A stretch of 64,000 nucleotides of DNA. Origin: Sphagnum compactum (Eukaryota > Bryophyta > Sphagnopsida > Sphagnales). This document shows positions 41,429 through 54,560 of this stretch, piece after piece (position 1 is the stretch's first letter; every line of letters starts with the position of its first letter). Under the pieces are notes generated by a model, which was not told the origin of the DNA, did no database searches, and saw only the letters and a list, made by a program, of their open reading frames with translations. The DNA lies in NCBI GenBank assembly GCA_965153455.1, contig OZ234494.1, forward strand, positions 21,142,001 to 21,206,000, read 5' to 3'. The position numbers and the translations under genes are program-made.

Positions 41429-43139
41429 TACTACAAAATCATCCGACTTCATGGATGATTTCATTTTGTTGACAATGGAGACCAAGTCTACCAAGTTCCC
41501 ACATTCTTCTATATATACCATTCCATGGGCATGAATAAACATATTCTCAAACTACACTTGTCATTCACACGAGATGACCTACTCCAATTGATTGCTTCCT
41601 CATGACTTCTTCATGGTGTTTTTTTAATGAATTTGTTTTCTCTTGATTTGCATTGTTTTTTTGAATACCCAAATTTTGATATGTTCTTTGACATTTTGAT
41701 TTTTTGTTGTCCATTTAGAGAGATCCCTATTGTAAAAACCTTGGGTACACAACTTATTGTGTAGGTATGTGTTTTTTGTATGATATTTGATGTTTTGTTG
41801 TGTTTAAAAGGAGTATCACGCACTACTAAAAACTTGAGACCTAACATGATTGAACATTGAAGCTTCTAGACGACTCAAATAATCAAAACTTCCACACTCC
41901 AACAAATGGAAACACTCTAGGGACCACATTGGGGATAAGTTAACCCCAAACAACAAAAAATAGGTAACCAAAAGTCCAAAACAAAACAAATTATTCTTAT
42001 ATATAAAAGATCATTTGGTAGGGGACCTACCCTTACCCAATTTTATAAATTTTAAAAAGAAAGGAACCCATCTTGTGAATATCTTGATTTGGATGCCCCC
42101 ACAACAATCCAAATAAAGCCAATTGTATGGATGGATGGGTGGATGGATGGATGGATGGACCGACGGACGGGACCCCCATTAAGACAATTATTTGCTCGAC
42201 AAGATCCAGAACAAATTCTAGTGATGTGGAGTACTATTATATGCTTCTTCCTTTTTTCCCATTTTTAATATAAAAATATGGATAACTATTACACAAATGT
42301 CTTGATAAATAGCTTTAAATTAAATATTTATTATTTATTTATAATTTAAAAATATAATTTTTAAAAATTTAAATACCCAAGAAAAAGAGAATATGAAAAC
42401 TTGAACCCCACCATAAAAACATGCAACCTACAAACATGCATAAAAAAGTGATGTTGGTGGATAAGCACATAGTGTACTAGCATTGGTCAATGACTCAACA
42501 ATAAAACCCCCTAGAAAAATAAATAAACAAATAAGTAAATATAAATATAAATATAAATATAAATAATTTAATTAATTATTTGTAAAAAAGGGTATTTATA
42601 TTTTTTTAATTGAAAGGGAATTTCCACTTCTTTCATGGTGGGACCCACAATGACTGTAGGTGATGGCACCTTTTAGAACCCTAGTGCCCACCAAACCCAC
42701 CCTTAAAGAAATAATTTTGGAAAGAAAAAAGGAAAAAGAAAACAGAGCTCCCTAGTCCCAAAACGTGCAGCGACTCTTAAAGAAAAGAAAAATACACTAA
42801 AAGAAATTTCCTAATAAAGAAAAACCCTAGGCTAACCCTAGGAAGCCTAGTTTAGACCTAAACCTAGACCCCCTTTGTTAGCAACTAGACCACAGACAGC
42901 CACTAGTCAAAAGCGCCGGAGTGACAAAACACGTGTTAATTTACTGGTGACGTGTCCAACCCCTACAGCCTCGTTACTAGGTACCTAATCTAGTCCCTAA
43001 GGTTTTTAGGTTTTCCGTAGGATTAGGCTCTTGTACTGTATAGGTATCTACCCATAGGGCTCTACAGCTCAGTTATTAGGTACCTACTAATAGGGTATCT
43101 TTACACGTAGGTAACTAGGTACCTATCTAGTCCTTAAGT
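41429..43139. other. AT-rich intergenic DNA with microsatellites
   Basis: A GGAT/GGAC tetranucleotide run lies at about 42129-42170 and an AAATAT run near 42537-42563. TAGGTACCTA-like palindromic blocks recur at 42980-43120. No gene is seen. Confidence 0.5.
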
Positions 43140-43350
43140 TTCCAAGGTTATCTTTAGGGTTTAGGTTTTAGCGCCTTTAGGGTTAGGATTTAGGGCTTTT
43201 AGGGCTAGTGTTTAGGGCTTTACAGTTAGGGTTCACAGTTTTCAGGGCTAGGATTTAGGGCCTTTAGGGTTAGGGTTCACAGTTTTTAAGGCTGGGCTTT
43301 AGGGTTTAGGGCCTTTAGGGTTAGGGTTTAAAGCTTTTAGGGTTTGGATT
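43140..43350. repeat. Degenerate telomere-like tract (TTTAGGG variants)
   Basis: Many TTTAGGG, GTTAGGG and TTTAGGGC variants occur at irregular 7-20 bp spacing. This resembles an interstitial remnant of plant telomeric repeat or a telomere-derived satellite. Confidence 0.6.
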
Positions 43351-45154
43351 TATGGCGCTCTTGTTGCGCTTTTGTTGCACTCTGTTTTTTGGGTGTGGAT
43401 TTTGTGCGCTTTGTTGCGGTTTTTTGCCGTAGAAGCAGACAGCGGCGGAAGTAGCAGTAGTTGACAAGTAAGTAACGCTTCAAGTGGCTGTTGCTGCCTG
43501 CACACAAGGCGTTACAGACACCTACAGATGATTTGTTTTATTGGTCTGTCATCTGTTTGAAACTTTGCAGCAAGTAGCAAGTAAAAAGGGTTCTGTGATT
43601 TTTCCCTTTTGGGAAAAAGGGTTTTGTGATTCTTCGGCTTTTGGAATATAGCAGCTTTGTTCTTACTGCTTTTCCGCCAACCAACTTTTCCTTTCTCTGA
43701 TGACTCTGATGAGAGTTATGTATATGTGTTTGTGAGTGTTTGAGAGAGACACAGAGAGAGCTAGAGGTGAAATTCCTGTATTTGATTGATGAGTGTTCTT
43801 CTTTGCCTCCTGTGAAATCAGGACTGACATGTGTTAGAAAGCAATTACCCTCTATTGGGTGTTGTTTGTTTGTCACCTCCTACTCAAGGTTTGGTTTTGT
43901 TTGCTTCATGTTCATGACTTATTGTTTTCTTTACACCTTAGGACATGTACAACAAAACTCTAGGAAATGGTATGCTTGCTATAGTTAGCTAGCAATTAGT
44001 GCTCTTGTTTAAAATAAAGGGAGAGAAATTGTGTATTGGACAACTTTCAGATAGCTTTTGCATTGACAATTCTGCAGAAGCTATTCATTTTGACAAATGG
44101 GCACAAATTGCATAGCTGATCACAAATCTTAACTCCAGATAGGTGGAGGAGGATGGCTTTAGACATAACCTGTGTATGATGCACAAAAAGTTAGGGGAAA
44201 GAAGTACAATGCCCAAGGCTCATAACAGTTCTAACAGTCCCTAAAATACATCAACAGTGGGCACGAATGCACACACATCCATGTAAAAGCAAAACGGTCT
44301 ACAAGGAGGAGCCTTTGCATGACAGGAAGTTCGGCTTGCATGCCACATCTGCACTTCGTTGGCAAGCAACCATGAACATAAATGAGGTAGAAAAAGACTT
44401 CCAAAAGCAAGTGAAAACCACATTGCAAGTTGACCAGGTAGAGTTGAGGGCCAATACCTACTTTAGAACCAGTCATCTTGTTATCAGGACTTTTTTGTTT
44501 TTCAACACAGCTCATACACACCCATCACCCCAAGTCCTAGAGATCAGGTGGGTCCTCCTCCTCCATGCCTGGACATGTGCCCTTTATGCATGCATATAAC
44601 CTGGACTGGACTGGATGAAATTCTAGTACATGCACACCTCCCAGAGTTCAGAACTTTAGGTTAGTCAGCCACAACCTGTTTTTCAGTAGTACAACATATT
44701 GTCCCCAACAATGGGCTTGTACAACCGTTTTGCATGTGACAATGTTAGCCTTGGAACTGGAGCACTATTGTTGTGGAAGAAAAGGGCATACTGTATGGAA
44801 AAAGAGAGCATACTATATGTACCATTGTCATTGCATTATTTTTCTGATGAGTAGAGCTCCATATTATTGGTTTGTGACAAAGGAGATGCTTATGGTGAGA
44901 CATGACTGGGAACAACAAAAGAGATGTTAGAATTCTGAAGCAATCAATTGGTTAGAACCATTTTCATCATTTTCCCCTGGGAGTACAAATTGGGCAAGCA
45001 AGTTGAACCAGCAATCTTGAAGCTTTTTGAATCATCGGCTATCCAAGTGTCATCACCTAACATGTTACATCATCATTGTGCTTTTGTACAGATATTCAGC
45101 TCCCCCCCCCCCCCAAAAAATAAGAATCCAAATGACTAAGTGCACAAAACAGAA

Positions 45155-45191
<37 letters not shown>

Positions 45192-45236
45192 AATGGATCT
45201 GTTGTGGTCCCTGTAAAGAATTCGCAAAATTGGACC
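43351..45236. other. Intergenic DNA and 3' region of HIRA
   Basis: No gene is supported. The part nearest 45236 is the HIRA 3' UTR side; it holds a poly-C/poly-A stretch (45102-45120) and a GA microsatellite (45154-45188). Confidence 0.45.
45154..45188. repeat. (GA)n microsatellite beside the HIRA stop codon
   Basis: About sixteen GA units end 49 bases downstream of the HIRA stop codon. In the transcript they would read as a CT tract in the 3' UTR. Confidence 0.9.
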
Positions 45237-48200
45237 TCATTGTCGGCCAAGTATTTGTTGCTGAGCCTCACATTCAGATAATAAATCAACAAACTCATTC
45301 AGCAGGCGTTGAACACCTCTATTTGACGCCATTGCAGGTAGCACCTCTGACTTCAGCAACTCCCGTTTCTTCATCCCCTGGTACCCACAAGATTTGAATC
45401 TCCATCAGCATTATGTTGTGGCTTAATGTTTATGCTCCCCTCCTCTTCCCACAAGCCCCACACCTCCAGACCCCCAGGAACCTTGGTTCTCTTGAGGAAT
45501 GAAAAGAGAAACAATAATATTCAAGGCTTACCAGAATTTCAGGGTTCCAATGGTGATTTTTGTCATGTTTGGAAGGAGCTCTGGAGGGAGAAGATGAGTC
45601 AATCACATATGTGGGACCCAACAGCTCTTCACACAGTTCTCGTAAGCGTGCTTCATCCACTTCCCTGACAACCACAATACCCATTTCATCACCCAACTTA
45701 GGACAATACTATCACCACCATGAGATCCAATTGGTGCTTCCAAAACTCAAAAAAAAATAAAATCTACTGTGGACAAAATCTATTCACAAAACTGCATTGC
45801 CAAGAGACAAAAAATCTCTGGAAGTTACAAGGTGATCCTGTGAGAATTAGACACATGCAAATTCACCTGGCAAGGCAACGTGCATATGCCAAAAGGAATC
45901 GTCGATATTCAGAAGCTGATTGTAGTGCCTGAGCAGCACTCATCTGAACTTCTAAATGCACTCGTGTCTGCCATTTCTCCTCTTCTAAAGATGACCTGTT
46001 TCATGATAGTTGGAAAAAGACACCCACATTGATGTAAAACTCCCTACATTTTTTTTCCTTTGAATTGCTTTCAAGTTACCAAAATCAACAAATTAATGTA
46101 TTTTATTTTGTGTCAGCAATTACTCAAATTGGGACTCTGCAGTCACTAAAATAGATGTCTTCTTACCTGTTCCAGATGAAATTTTGCCCTGCAGCACCTG
46201 TGACCCCTGCCTGAAGCAATGCAAGCTCCCCAGTTTCAGCAGGAGCTGAAACCTCTGGCCATGTAGTGACAAAATTAGATGCTGGAAATCCATCATCTGC
46301 AACTCTTAGCCAACAGTGCATGTTCAAGTGGAAAAGGAAGGCATGCTGATTGGCCAGCACTACTAGTGGAGCTCCCGCCCGTGATAACCTAGCTGAAACT
46401 ACTTTCAAAAGACCTGCAAAGCAGCAACACAGAGATTTGGCCTTGAAGTGAGCGGATATGAGCTAAACCTCTTCAACCGAACATGAACAAAAACTTTGGC
46501 TTTCCCTTGTGTGTTTCCGTACAAATCAAGGTAAAGGAACCCATTTCAAAATACTTTAACTTTGGATAATGGAAACACTAACCTGGAAGCAGAAGGTGAC
46601 TACATCCTAAGAGCATCCACAAAACCCCACCTGATCACTCTTTTGTAACACCCAAGTTTGTCTCTAGGTTTGAGAATCAGCATAGCATGACAAGGGAATT
46701 TGATGAGGGAGGACAGAATAGGTTCCATCACATACCATTGCTTTTCGAGTTTTCGTTGACAGAAGAGGGAGACAGAAGAGGGCTCAGAGACTCGTGAAGG
46801 AGAAGCTTTGACTCTTGCAAATCCCAAAGGTAAAGAGAACCCTCCTTTGTAACCAGTAAGAGTCTCCAGCCCTGCTGGTTACAATCCATAAATGCTGCTG
46901 GTGATCCCAGCATCATACTAAGCTGTGATCTACGTCCAGCCATCGTATAAATCTGCAAAATGCACAAACAGGTGAATTCAATATCTTGCTCACCCACCGG
47001 TATGTCATCAATCATCATGTTGGACTTTGTGATTGGATCACACACTAGACATGGAAGAAGAAGAAACTCCCTCCTGGCGTATTATATCCTCTCAAACAGA
47101 ATCTGAAGCAGACAGGCAGAAGGCCGGGTACAAGCTAGCTACAGAGAGATTGGGAGAGAGAATTAGGTTTAATTCTAAGTGGACTTGCAAAGGGAAAGCA
47201 AGTACCTGTAAGGTACCATCACTGCAAGCTACTGCCCAGAAATTGAAGTTGCCTGCCAAGGCTGTGGGTATTGATGAGAGCCGATCACGCCACCGGACTA
47301 CCCCTGCTTGGGAACACACTACCTCTGCTTTAGCTAAGCTTTCTCGTTTCAGGGTTGTGCCTCCTCCTCCTACAATCGACCCCAAGTTGTCTGAACTCTC
47401 AATGGGTCTGGACTCTAGAGTTATAGGCGCTTGGATGACAGCATCCTCAGGTGCTTGAGTCCTTATAGAGAGCACTCCTTTCATGCTACTTATCCTCTCC
47501 AGAGGAGTAATCATGTCAGCTTGTTGAACCATGGCAATACTAGCTGGAGGATTACTGTTGATCCCAACAGCAAAAGCTTCAGGAGCACTGCTGGGATGAG
47601 CAGCAGGAGCAGCAGCACCTGTCTCAGAAAAAGCAGTGTTATTATTGCTCCTTTTAGCTGCTGGCACATCAACACCCCTTGTGCACTCTTCAGGCAAACT
47701 TCGCTTATTTTCAGCATCAGACTCTTTTGCTACAACTGCTTTCCCTGGATCCTCCCTTTTCTCATCCACAGTTTTTCGGAAATCTGAGGTGGGTACATTG
47801 GGTATTTCAGGTTGTGGGTCATGCATCACTCCATTGCCAAAAAGGCCCTCATGCCCAGCAGGTGGACCCAGAGGCTCAGGAATGATCCGCCTGCGCCCAT
47901 CAGGACGCCTATATTCTGTCTGTTTTACAGGGCTGGGAATGACTTTAGCAGGAGCACTTGTAACAAGCCCACCACCATTAGGGATGCTAGCAGCTTCTGT
48001 GGTTGCTACCTTTGGAGCTCCCTCAGCACCAAGTGCACCATTCACAGCAACAACAGGTGGTGGTGGTGGTGGTGGTGGTGCACTTGCAGGCTCTGCAGTC
48101 TTGGCTGGGGGGTTTACACTTCCCCACTGCTTGGCTGCAGCAGCCTCCAGTGTCAACTGTGCTGGGCTTTCTGCTAGCATTACCTGCACCATTTGAATAC

Positions 48201-51034
48201 ACTCTCAAAAATGCTCCAGCCTCAAAGACCACCTTAACAATGAATGAGACCTAGAACGAAGTCTAAACCATGTATCAAAACTAAGGACTTTGAGCATCTC
48301 TACACCCAACAAAAGTGCAAGATGATTTCTCACAAAACCTGTAGAGTCACCATAGTGCCCAGATCAAAAGCTCAGAATGCTCACTGACAATTTGGATGAA
48401 AAATGGCTAGAGCAGGAATTTACCTGACGAACACGCACATCTCCATAGCGGCTCTTCTTGAACTCCTCCATCTCTGAGTCTGAAATCTTTTGGCCTAGTT
48501 CTTTGACCTCAAAGTGGAAAGATGCCACTGTTCCGTCCAAGGAGCAGCAAAAGAGTGTGTACCCATCCGGGCTCCTGTTTGTCAAAACCCAACACATGGA
48601 AATGTGAAGGATAGACTTACAACAAAAAAACCTAAAATGAGCTGTTGGAGGCAAATTAGTATTCTCCAACTCTTATCATCTGTGGACACATGAAATCATG
48701 ATGCAGAGGATGATGATGACACACCATGAAAGGTCAACTACACTCTGAGTGAAGAAGTGTTTCCCAATGAAGACAGGGCGGGGGCTCCCTGTGGTCCACA
48801 CAGAGATGCAGCAATCTTGGCTCCCAATGGCTATCACATTGTAAGGCAAAGCATCCTTAGACTTTGACGAAGTTCCATTGATTACTGTGCCTGCTGCTGC
48901 TCCATTCCCATCTGTTGCCCCCTCTTTTCCATCTGAAGGGAGCCGACGGATCTGCACAGATCCACCATATCATTATATCTGAGACTGCCAATGTTGGCCA
49001 CATTCACAATCCTTTTCTCTACTTCTTCAACAACATATTCAAACTGTATTCTGAGTATGGATGAAGGCTCAGTTGTTACAAGCTTTAGTGGTAAAAGTTT
49101 TCCTACAATGCTGCAGAACATACCTGCTTCCGAAACATGGAGTGGTTGAAGCGGACTGCCACAACTGGTGCATTATGCCCCACAAAGTCAAATGACGCAA
49201 GCCACTCACCCCTCTCTAATACGGGGGCAGTATGGCTAGGATTCTGAAACCCATGAGTAGTTGCAATGAAATGGCCACATGGTGACCATCCCAGTCGTCT
49301 GAAAAATGTGGATCCCACCTGCAGCAGCAAAATCCATGATTTTAAGTGCTGGACAATGGGAGCTTGCACTTTGCTGCAAATGATTGCATATACACATCAC
49401 TTGAAAAAAAATCCTGACATTACTGAAAGGCATCCTTGTCATCCCAAAGATTCCTTGTGTTTTTGGATCTACAACATCATGTTTCCACAATCACATGCAT
49501 GAGACAAATCACACCCAAATATATGGATCCAAGCTTATGAATGAAACTAGGTCAATGCAATCACCGTTTTGTCATATGGTCCTTCAACTCGCTGGACCAG
49601 GCCCCAGTTGCTGGTGCGCCAAATGATTACACTCTTATCATCTGATTGGGTTGCAAGAAAGGATCCTATTGGATCCCAAGTCACACCCTTCACAAGGCTA
49701 CGATGGCCCGTGAGAACAGTCACAGGGGAGCCAGTGGCAGCTTGCCACACACGCACAGTGTTGTCAAGGCTGCAGCTGGCAAGCAGAGTATCATCTGGTG
49801 ACCACCCAAGATCCACCTACTTCAAGCAATGGACAAACAGCCAACCATACCGACAATTTAGTGCACACTTTCAGTTCACCTTGGCTTGACAGAACAGACA
49901 TAACATGCCAAGCTGCAATAGACCACAAGAAATGGGCCCAATAGGCTTGTAGGAAGAGGATTTATCAAGGTCTAAAACCAAGAAGCATCAATCCACTCAA
50001 CTGCTTCAGAGAGGGGGACTTCTGAGTAACGCTTGTTTGTAGCACGGATGAAACTGCACCAAGAAACCCTAACTGACCTAACCCTAACCCATAGAATTGT
50101 TTATCCAGCAAAATGGGTGTTGAAGGCAGAAGGGAAGTACCACATCTGCAGTGTGACCACGTAAGGTCAGAAGCACCTTCCAGTTCTCCACATCAGGTGG
50201 CTCACCACTTCCAAACTCCGTAGTTCCTGAGCCAGGTCTTCTCTCATGAACCAGAATTACCTGGTCATCCGATCCTGAGGCTATGAGCCGACCACATTTT
50301 GCCCATCGAACACAGTTCACTGACCCAAAGTGGTCTCGAAGAGTAGCCAGCAATTTGTTGACAGATGCACTGGAGTCTGTGTCTCGCTCTCCCAGTGGCT
50401 TCATATTCCAAATGCGTACCTGGATTGCTAAACCCCATTGATTTTAGGAAGAAAACCTTCTTTTCAGCACATACCAAGATGGCTTAAAAAGCTACACCAA
50501 TCAAAACTAGCATGCTAACCCATCTGTATATGTGTAGGTGTCTGGATATTTTGCACAAAAAGGGACACCCAAACTGCACCTATGAATTTGCTTCTTTTAA
50601 AAGCTCATGGACAAAATTCAGGGAACTGAAAATGCACTGGAAAATGCACCTCCCACTGCATTTCCAACTAAACCATTCTCTTTCCAAACTTTTGCCAAAT
50701 AGTACAAAGATGATATGGGGATCAGGCAATCTGAGCACAATACATGCACCCCAAATAATTCCCCATCTGTTGGAGAGATGGAGAGATACTTAAAATTTAC
50801 ATATTTCTTGCTGTGAGTGAGCAAGTAAGTAAGAACCTGAGAAAGAATTGGAAACAGAAGTGTGCATGCATGAGGGGGGAGTGTGAATAGTCTGAAGAGG
50901 AATACAAAACTCTTGGAAGGACTAACCTTATGATCTCCACCTGCAGTAGCAAACCGGAGACCACTGGGTTGAACATCCAGTGAGAAAATCTGAAGCCCTG
51001 CATGCCGCAACCACATTGGCTTCTCCACAATCAT
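45237..51034 (-). CDS. HIRA: HIRA histone H3.3 chaperone subunit, 12 coding exons
   Basis: Coding exons: 50927-51034, 50141-50419, 49565-49816, 49124-49318, 48725-48951, 48424-48574, 47206-48183, 46736-46952, 46167-46413, 45867-45995, 45532-45664, 45237-45377. Every junction is GT-AG and keeps frame, giving 1018 residues, close to plant HIRA. The HIRA complex deposits histone H3.3 independently of replication. Residues 1 to about 380 form seven WD40 blades (for example [20 protein letters not shown] and [20 protein letters not shown]). Next comes a low-complexity linker with a proline run. The ASF1-binding B motif [12 protein letters not shown] lies at about 497-508. The C-terminal Hira domain starts near [12 protein letters not shown], spans the exon 7-8 junction and ends ILGRQ. 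The start MIVEKPMW was chosen by family match; an in-frame ATG six codons upstream (51052) is possible. Confidence 0.96.
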
Positions 51035-52419
51035 TGTTGGGGTCCTCCTCACTGGAGGTTCCTTCTCTCCCAGGGGGGGAGGGCCTTCCCCTCAACTCTG
51101 ACAGAGCTTCTGCTTCTGCCAGATGATGGGTTTAGCAAACCTCAATCCCCCTTTTTTTTCTCTGTACAAATGAGAAAAAACACCCTTTGAGCTTCCAACC
51201 CTAAAAATGCAAAAACATACACACAAAACAAACGAGAGAGATTTGCATTGTGAGCTACCAGAATCACACTTCTCAAAATCCCCAATGCTCACAAAATGGG
51301 ATTTGACCCACACTTTGAAAAAAACACTTAAAACACAAAACAAACTCAAAACACATTAAGAAAAACAACCACCTTTTTGTCTTCCAATACACGCTAATCT
51401 CTTAAGCCCATTCACCAAAACCCACAACCAGACTCTTTTTACTTACCACACAGAAGAGAGTTGTGAATCCATAATCATTGATTTCAAAAGACCCATTCTT
51501 CTTTTTTTGACTTTGAAGAAGGAGAAGAAGAAGAAGAGGGGGGAGAAAATTTTAAGAAAAACTCCCCCACAACAAACTGAGTGATCACCTACCTACAGCT
51601 TCGCAAAACACACAAAACTTGAGCCCCCACTAAAAAACATAAGGTAAAAAAAACCTCTACACTGAAACTCTACACTTATACAAACATTGCATGCCTCTCA
51701 AACACTTCTTCCAAAAACATGTATCACAAGTGGAAAATCAACCCGAAGACAAAACACACAAAACAAAATTGTCGAAGGCGAAGTTTTTTACTTACAAAAC
51801 ACACAAAATCCTCAAATCAAAAAGCTCAATCCAACCTTTTTACCCTTTCCCCCCTCCATAAACACCAACAACAAGAACAAAACTTTGTTTGGGTTTTTCT
51901 TGTTGGGTGAGTTGAAGTTCATCCCAAAACTGTGATTAACAAACAACCCATTTCTCAACAACACTTGTTACTTTGTTACCCCAGTTGAGAAGACCTATAT
52001 AGTACCCTAGTATAGTTTGAGAATGATGCAAAAAAACAAAAGGCTTCAAATGGGGTTTGTTGTTGTTGTTGTGTTAAAAGTAGTGTAACTTCAAAAATGA
52101 TCATACAAAAACACACACACAAACAAACAAACAAACAACAAACAGGCTACAAACTACTATTACTACCATTTAGAGAAGTTCCAACATTGGGTAGCATGGG
52201 GAAACACCAACACATACATAGATAAAAATTACAGAAGGAACTTCAACTGAAAACAACAGAAAAAAGAGTGTTATGATGCAAAAACAACTTCAGACTAATG
52301 AAGGAGAAGTATGAGGAAATGAGGAAACCCCAACAGCAAACAAACCAGACCCTATTCATGAACTTGTATGATTGATTGTCTTGTGTTGTGTTTTTTCTAC
52401 ATGTGTTGTCTCTGTAGCA
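51035..52419. other. HIRA 5' region and upstream DNA
   Basis: Purine/pyrimidine-rich sequence (AAGAAGAAG near 51515, ACAAACAAACAA near 52118) without a domain-bearing frame. It probably includes the HIRA 5' UTR and promoter. Confidence 0.4.
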
Positions 52420-52745
52420 AAATACTATACTAATCACTGGTACTTAGACCACAAATTACTATACTAATCACTGGTACTTAAGACCATAAATTACTATACT
52501 AATCACTGGTACTTAGACCCCAAATATTGCTATGCAAATCACTGGTATTAGACCCAAAATAACTATGCTAGGTTACTGTAATTACAACCCAAAAACTCAT
52601 ATGCTAATCAATGGTATTATTAGACCAAAATTTTCATGCTAATCACTGGCATTAAACCCAACATTACATGCTAATCACTGGTATTAGTTAGAGCCAACAA
52701 CAGTACTATGGGAATCAATCACTAGTATTTTTACACCAAATTTGC
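52420..52745. repeat. Minisatellite, about eight units of 36-42 bp
   Basis: The unit is GCTAATCACTGGTATTAGAC plus AAATTACTATA-like sequence. The first three units are nearly identical; later ones decay. Confidence 0.85.
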
Positions 52746-52793
52746 TGACAGACTACTTTCTCACATCATACAGGTGTTATATATCACTAATTG

Positions 52794-52993
52794 AATCACT
52801 AAACACCGATTGCCGTTGTCTAATCAAATCACTAATCCAGTAGGCTGATTGTATTGCGATAATCACTAAACACCGCTTGCCCGTTGGCTAATCGAATCAC
52901 TAATCGAGTAAGCTAATTGTATTGCAAATCACTTAACACCACTTGCTGTTGTCTAATCAAATCACCAATCCAGTAGGCTGATTGTGGTGCGAA
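52794..52993. repeat. Tandem repeat, three units of 66-67 bp
   Basis: Units start with AATCACTAAACACC-like sequence at 52794, 52861 and 52927 and include AATCCAGTAGGCTGATTGT. They share the AATCACT core with the adjacent minisatellite, so both may derive from one ancestral satellite. Confidence 0.85.
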
Positions 52994-53759
52994 TCGCTTC
53001 TCATTTCGAATCACACGAGTGTAGTTGAAATGTGTATCAAATTCAAATCGTTAAAAACCACGAATGTATGTGTATTAAATCACATTCGGTTGGAAATTGC
53101 GGTTTCTTTCCAGGCTTTTGTCATCTGTTATCTTCTTAGGGTTTTCTAAGGAAGGAATGTATATAATATTATGTATGGCTCTCCATAGGTTTTGTGTTGA
53201 GTCTTTTGACTAATTTGTGAATAGTGTTGAAAACCCATCTAGCTAGGTATGTCATCTGACCTAATAATAACTCATTTACACAAGGGATTTTCCATAATCA
53301 CCACTACCCAAAATCTCCAGCCCCCACAAATCCTTTTTGGGCTTCCTTTGAAGGTGTATAAATCCCTGTCCTATGAAAGAAATCCATTCCCAAAGGTACT
53401 TTTGTGATTGAGGAGAAAGGACAAAAGTCTTTCACCTTTAAGTGACCTAACTTCTTCTTCTTACTTTTCAAAGTAGATGATAATAAGGGCAGATAATGTA
53501 AGGGGCCAGGGCCCAGGGCCCTCCTATTCACCTCTCCATATTAATTAGATGAGATGCCTCCCAAGTTCAATTTATTTATTTTTAAAATTCTTTGGAACTA
53601 GGCAATTTGATTGGCCCATCACTCAAAAAAAGTGAAATTATGGTGGCTTCCCTTAATAGAAAGTTTTATTTTGAAGTACAAGGTTCCTTCCCTTTGGCTC
53701 AGCTATGTAGGGGAAAGGAGGATAACAATTTGCCAAAGCATATAGGATAAAAGTGAGGT
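52994..53759. other. Intergenic DNA, no gene seen
   Basis: Only a 75-codon minus-strand frame (53304-53531) without a motif. Confidence 0.5.
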
Positions 53760-54560
53760 GCTATGGAGAGAACATGTTGGGGAACATTTTGGGAATCTAA
53801 TGGGAACCCATTAAGAACTTAAAGGGAACATAGTGGGAACATATTCGGAACCAAGGGAAAATGAAAAAAAATCCTTCCCCCCTCTCATACTTAAAAAGAA
53901 AAAAAGGGCAAGGCACCTTGAGTGCATGCTTGGGCCTTCCCATTGGTTACATGAAATTTGTTTTTCCAAAAGAGTTCATCACCATTTTTGGCATGCGCTA
54001 ATTCCCCTTGCAAAGAACACCCTACTACCTATTAACATTTTGCTACAAACACCCATTCTCTCCACAAGTCCTTGGTAGGGTAAAGCCTAATGGTGGGAGC
54101 ATTCCCAAAATAAGGGGCCAAAAGGAGGACAAGGTTGCAACCAAGTTTGACGTTGTATATTGGGAATGTTCCCCCCACCATCATCATAGAGCATGGGGTG
54201 ACTCTTATCATGCACTTGAACATACTTCTAGATTAAAAAGGCAAAGGAGGCAAGGGTTCCTATATGTACCACTCCTTAAGAGTGGGAGTGATCTTCAAAT
54301 ACTCGGGCTCTTGTATTTGGGGAGCAAGATCTTATACTCTTCTTACTCCCACTCCAAGTATAAGATCGCTCTCTCGCTCTTAAGGAGTAGGTGTAATATT
54401 TGTCCTCTTTTTTAGCATATCAAATGTCATGTATGTGGTTGACTTGAGGTATACTTGTAAGGGATCTTGCTCTTACAATTAGGCATAATTTCCCTCACAC
54501 CCACTCGTATGGAGTAGACATAAGATCCCACCTCCTTTGTAGGAGGGATATTTGTAGATA
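53760..54560. repeat. Dispersed repeat family R1, copy 3, with inverted core
   Basis: Bases 53760-54010 match 11140-11400, with GGGAACATA-type short repeats first and then the CATTGGTTACATGAAATTTG block. Bases 54070-54400 match blocks of 40970-41230. At 54270-54400, CTCCTTAAGAG and CTCTTAAGGAG and their neighbouring CTCCCACTCC/GGAGTGGGAG stretches form an imperfect inverted repeat. A further partial unit lies at 54450-54560. No protein is encoded. Confidence 0.55.

Noticed and set aside
41426-41833. Possible second CACTA element (CACTACTACAAAA at 41426 and CACTACTAAAAAC at 41821)
   Set aside because: The two ends are in the same orientation rather than inverted, and no target duplication is visible.
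45154-45188. CRISPR-like or satellite meaning of short regular repeats
   Set aside because: The regular arrays here are simple microsatellites or minisatellites without unique spacers; CRISPR is not expected in a plant nuclear genome.
47431-48254. Several plus-strand frames of 83-186 codons opposite HIRA exon 7
   Set aside because: They are shadows of the large HIRA coding exon on the minus strand; the minus frame matches the family and splices correctly.
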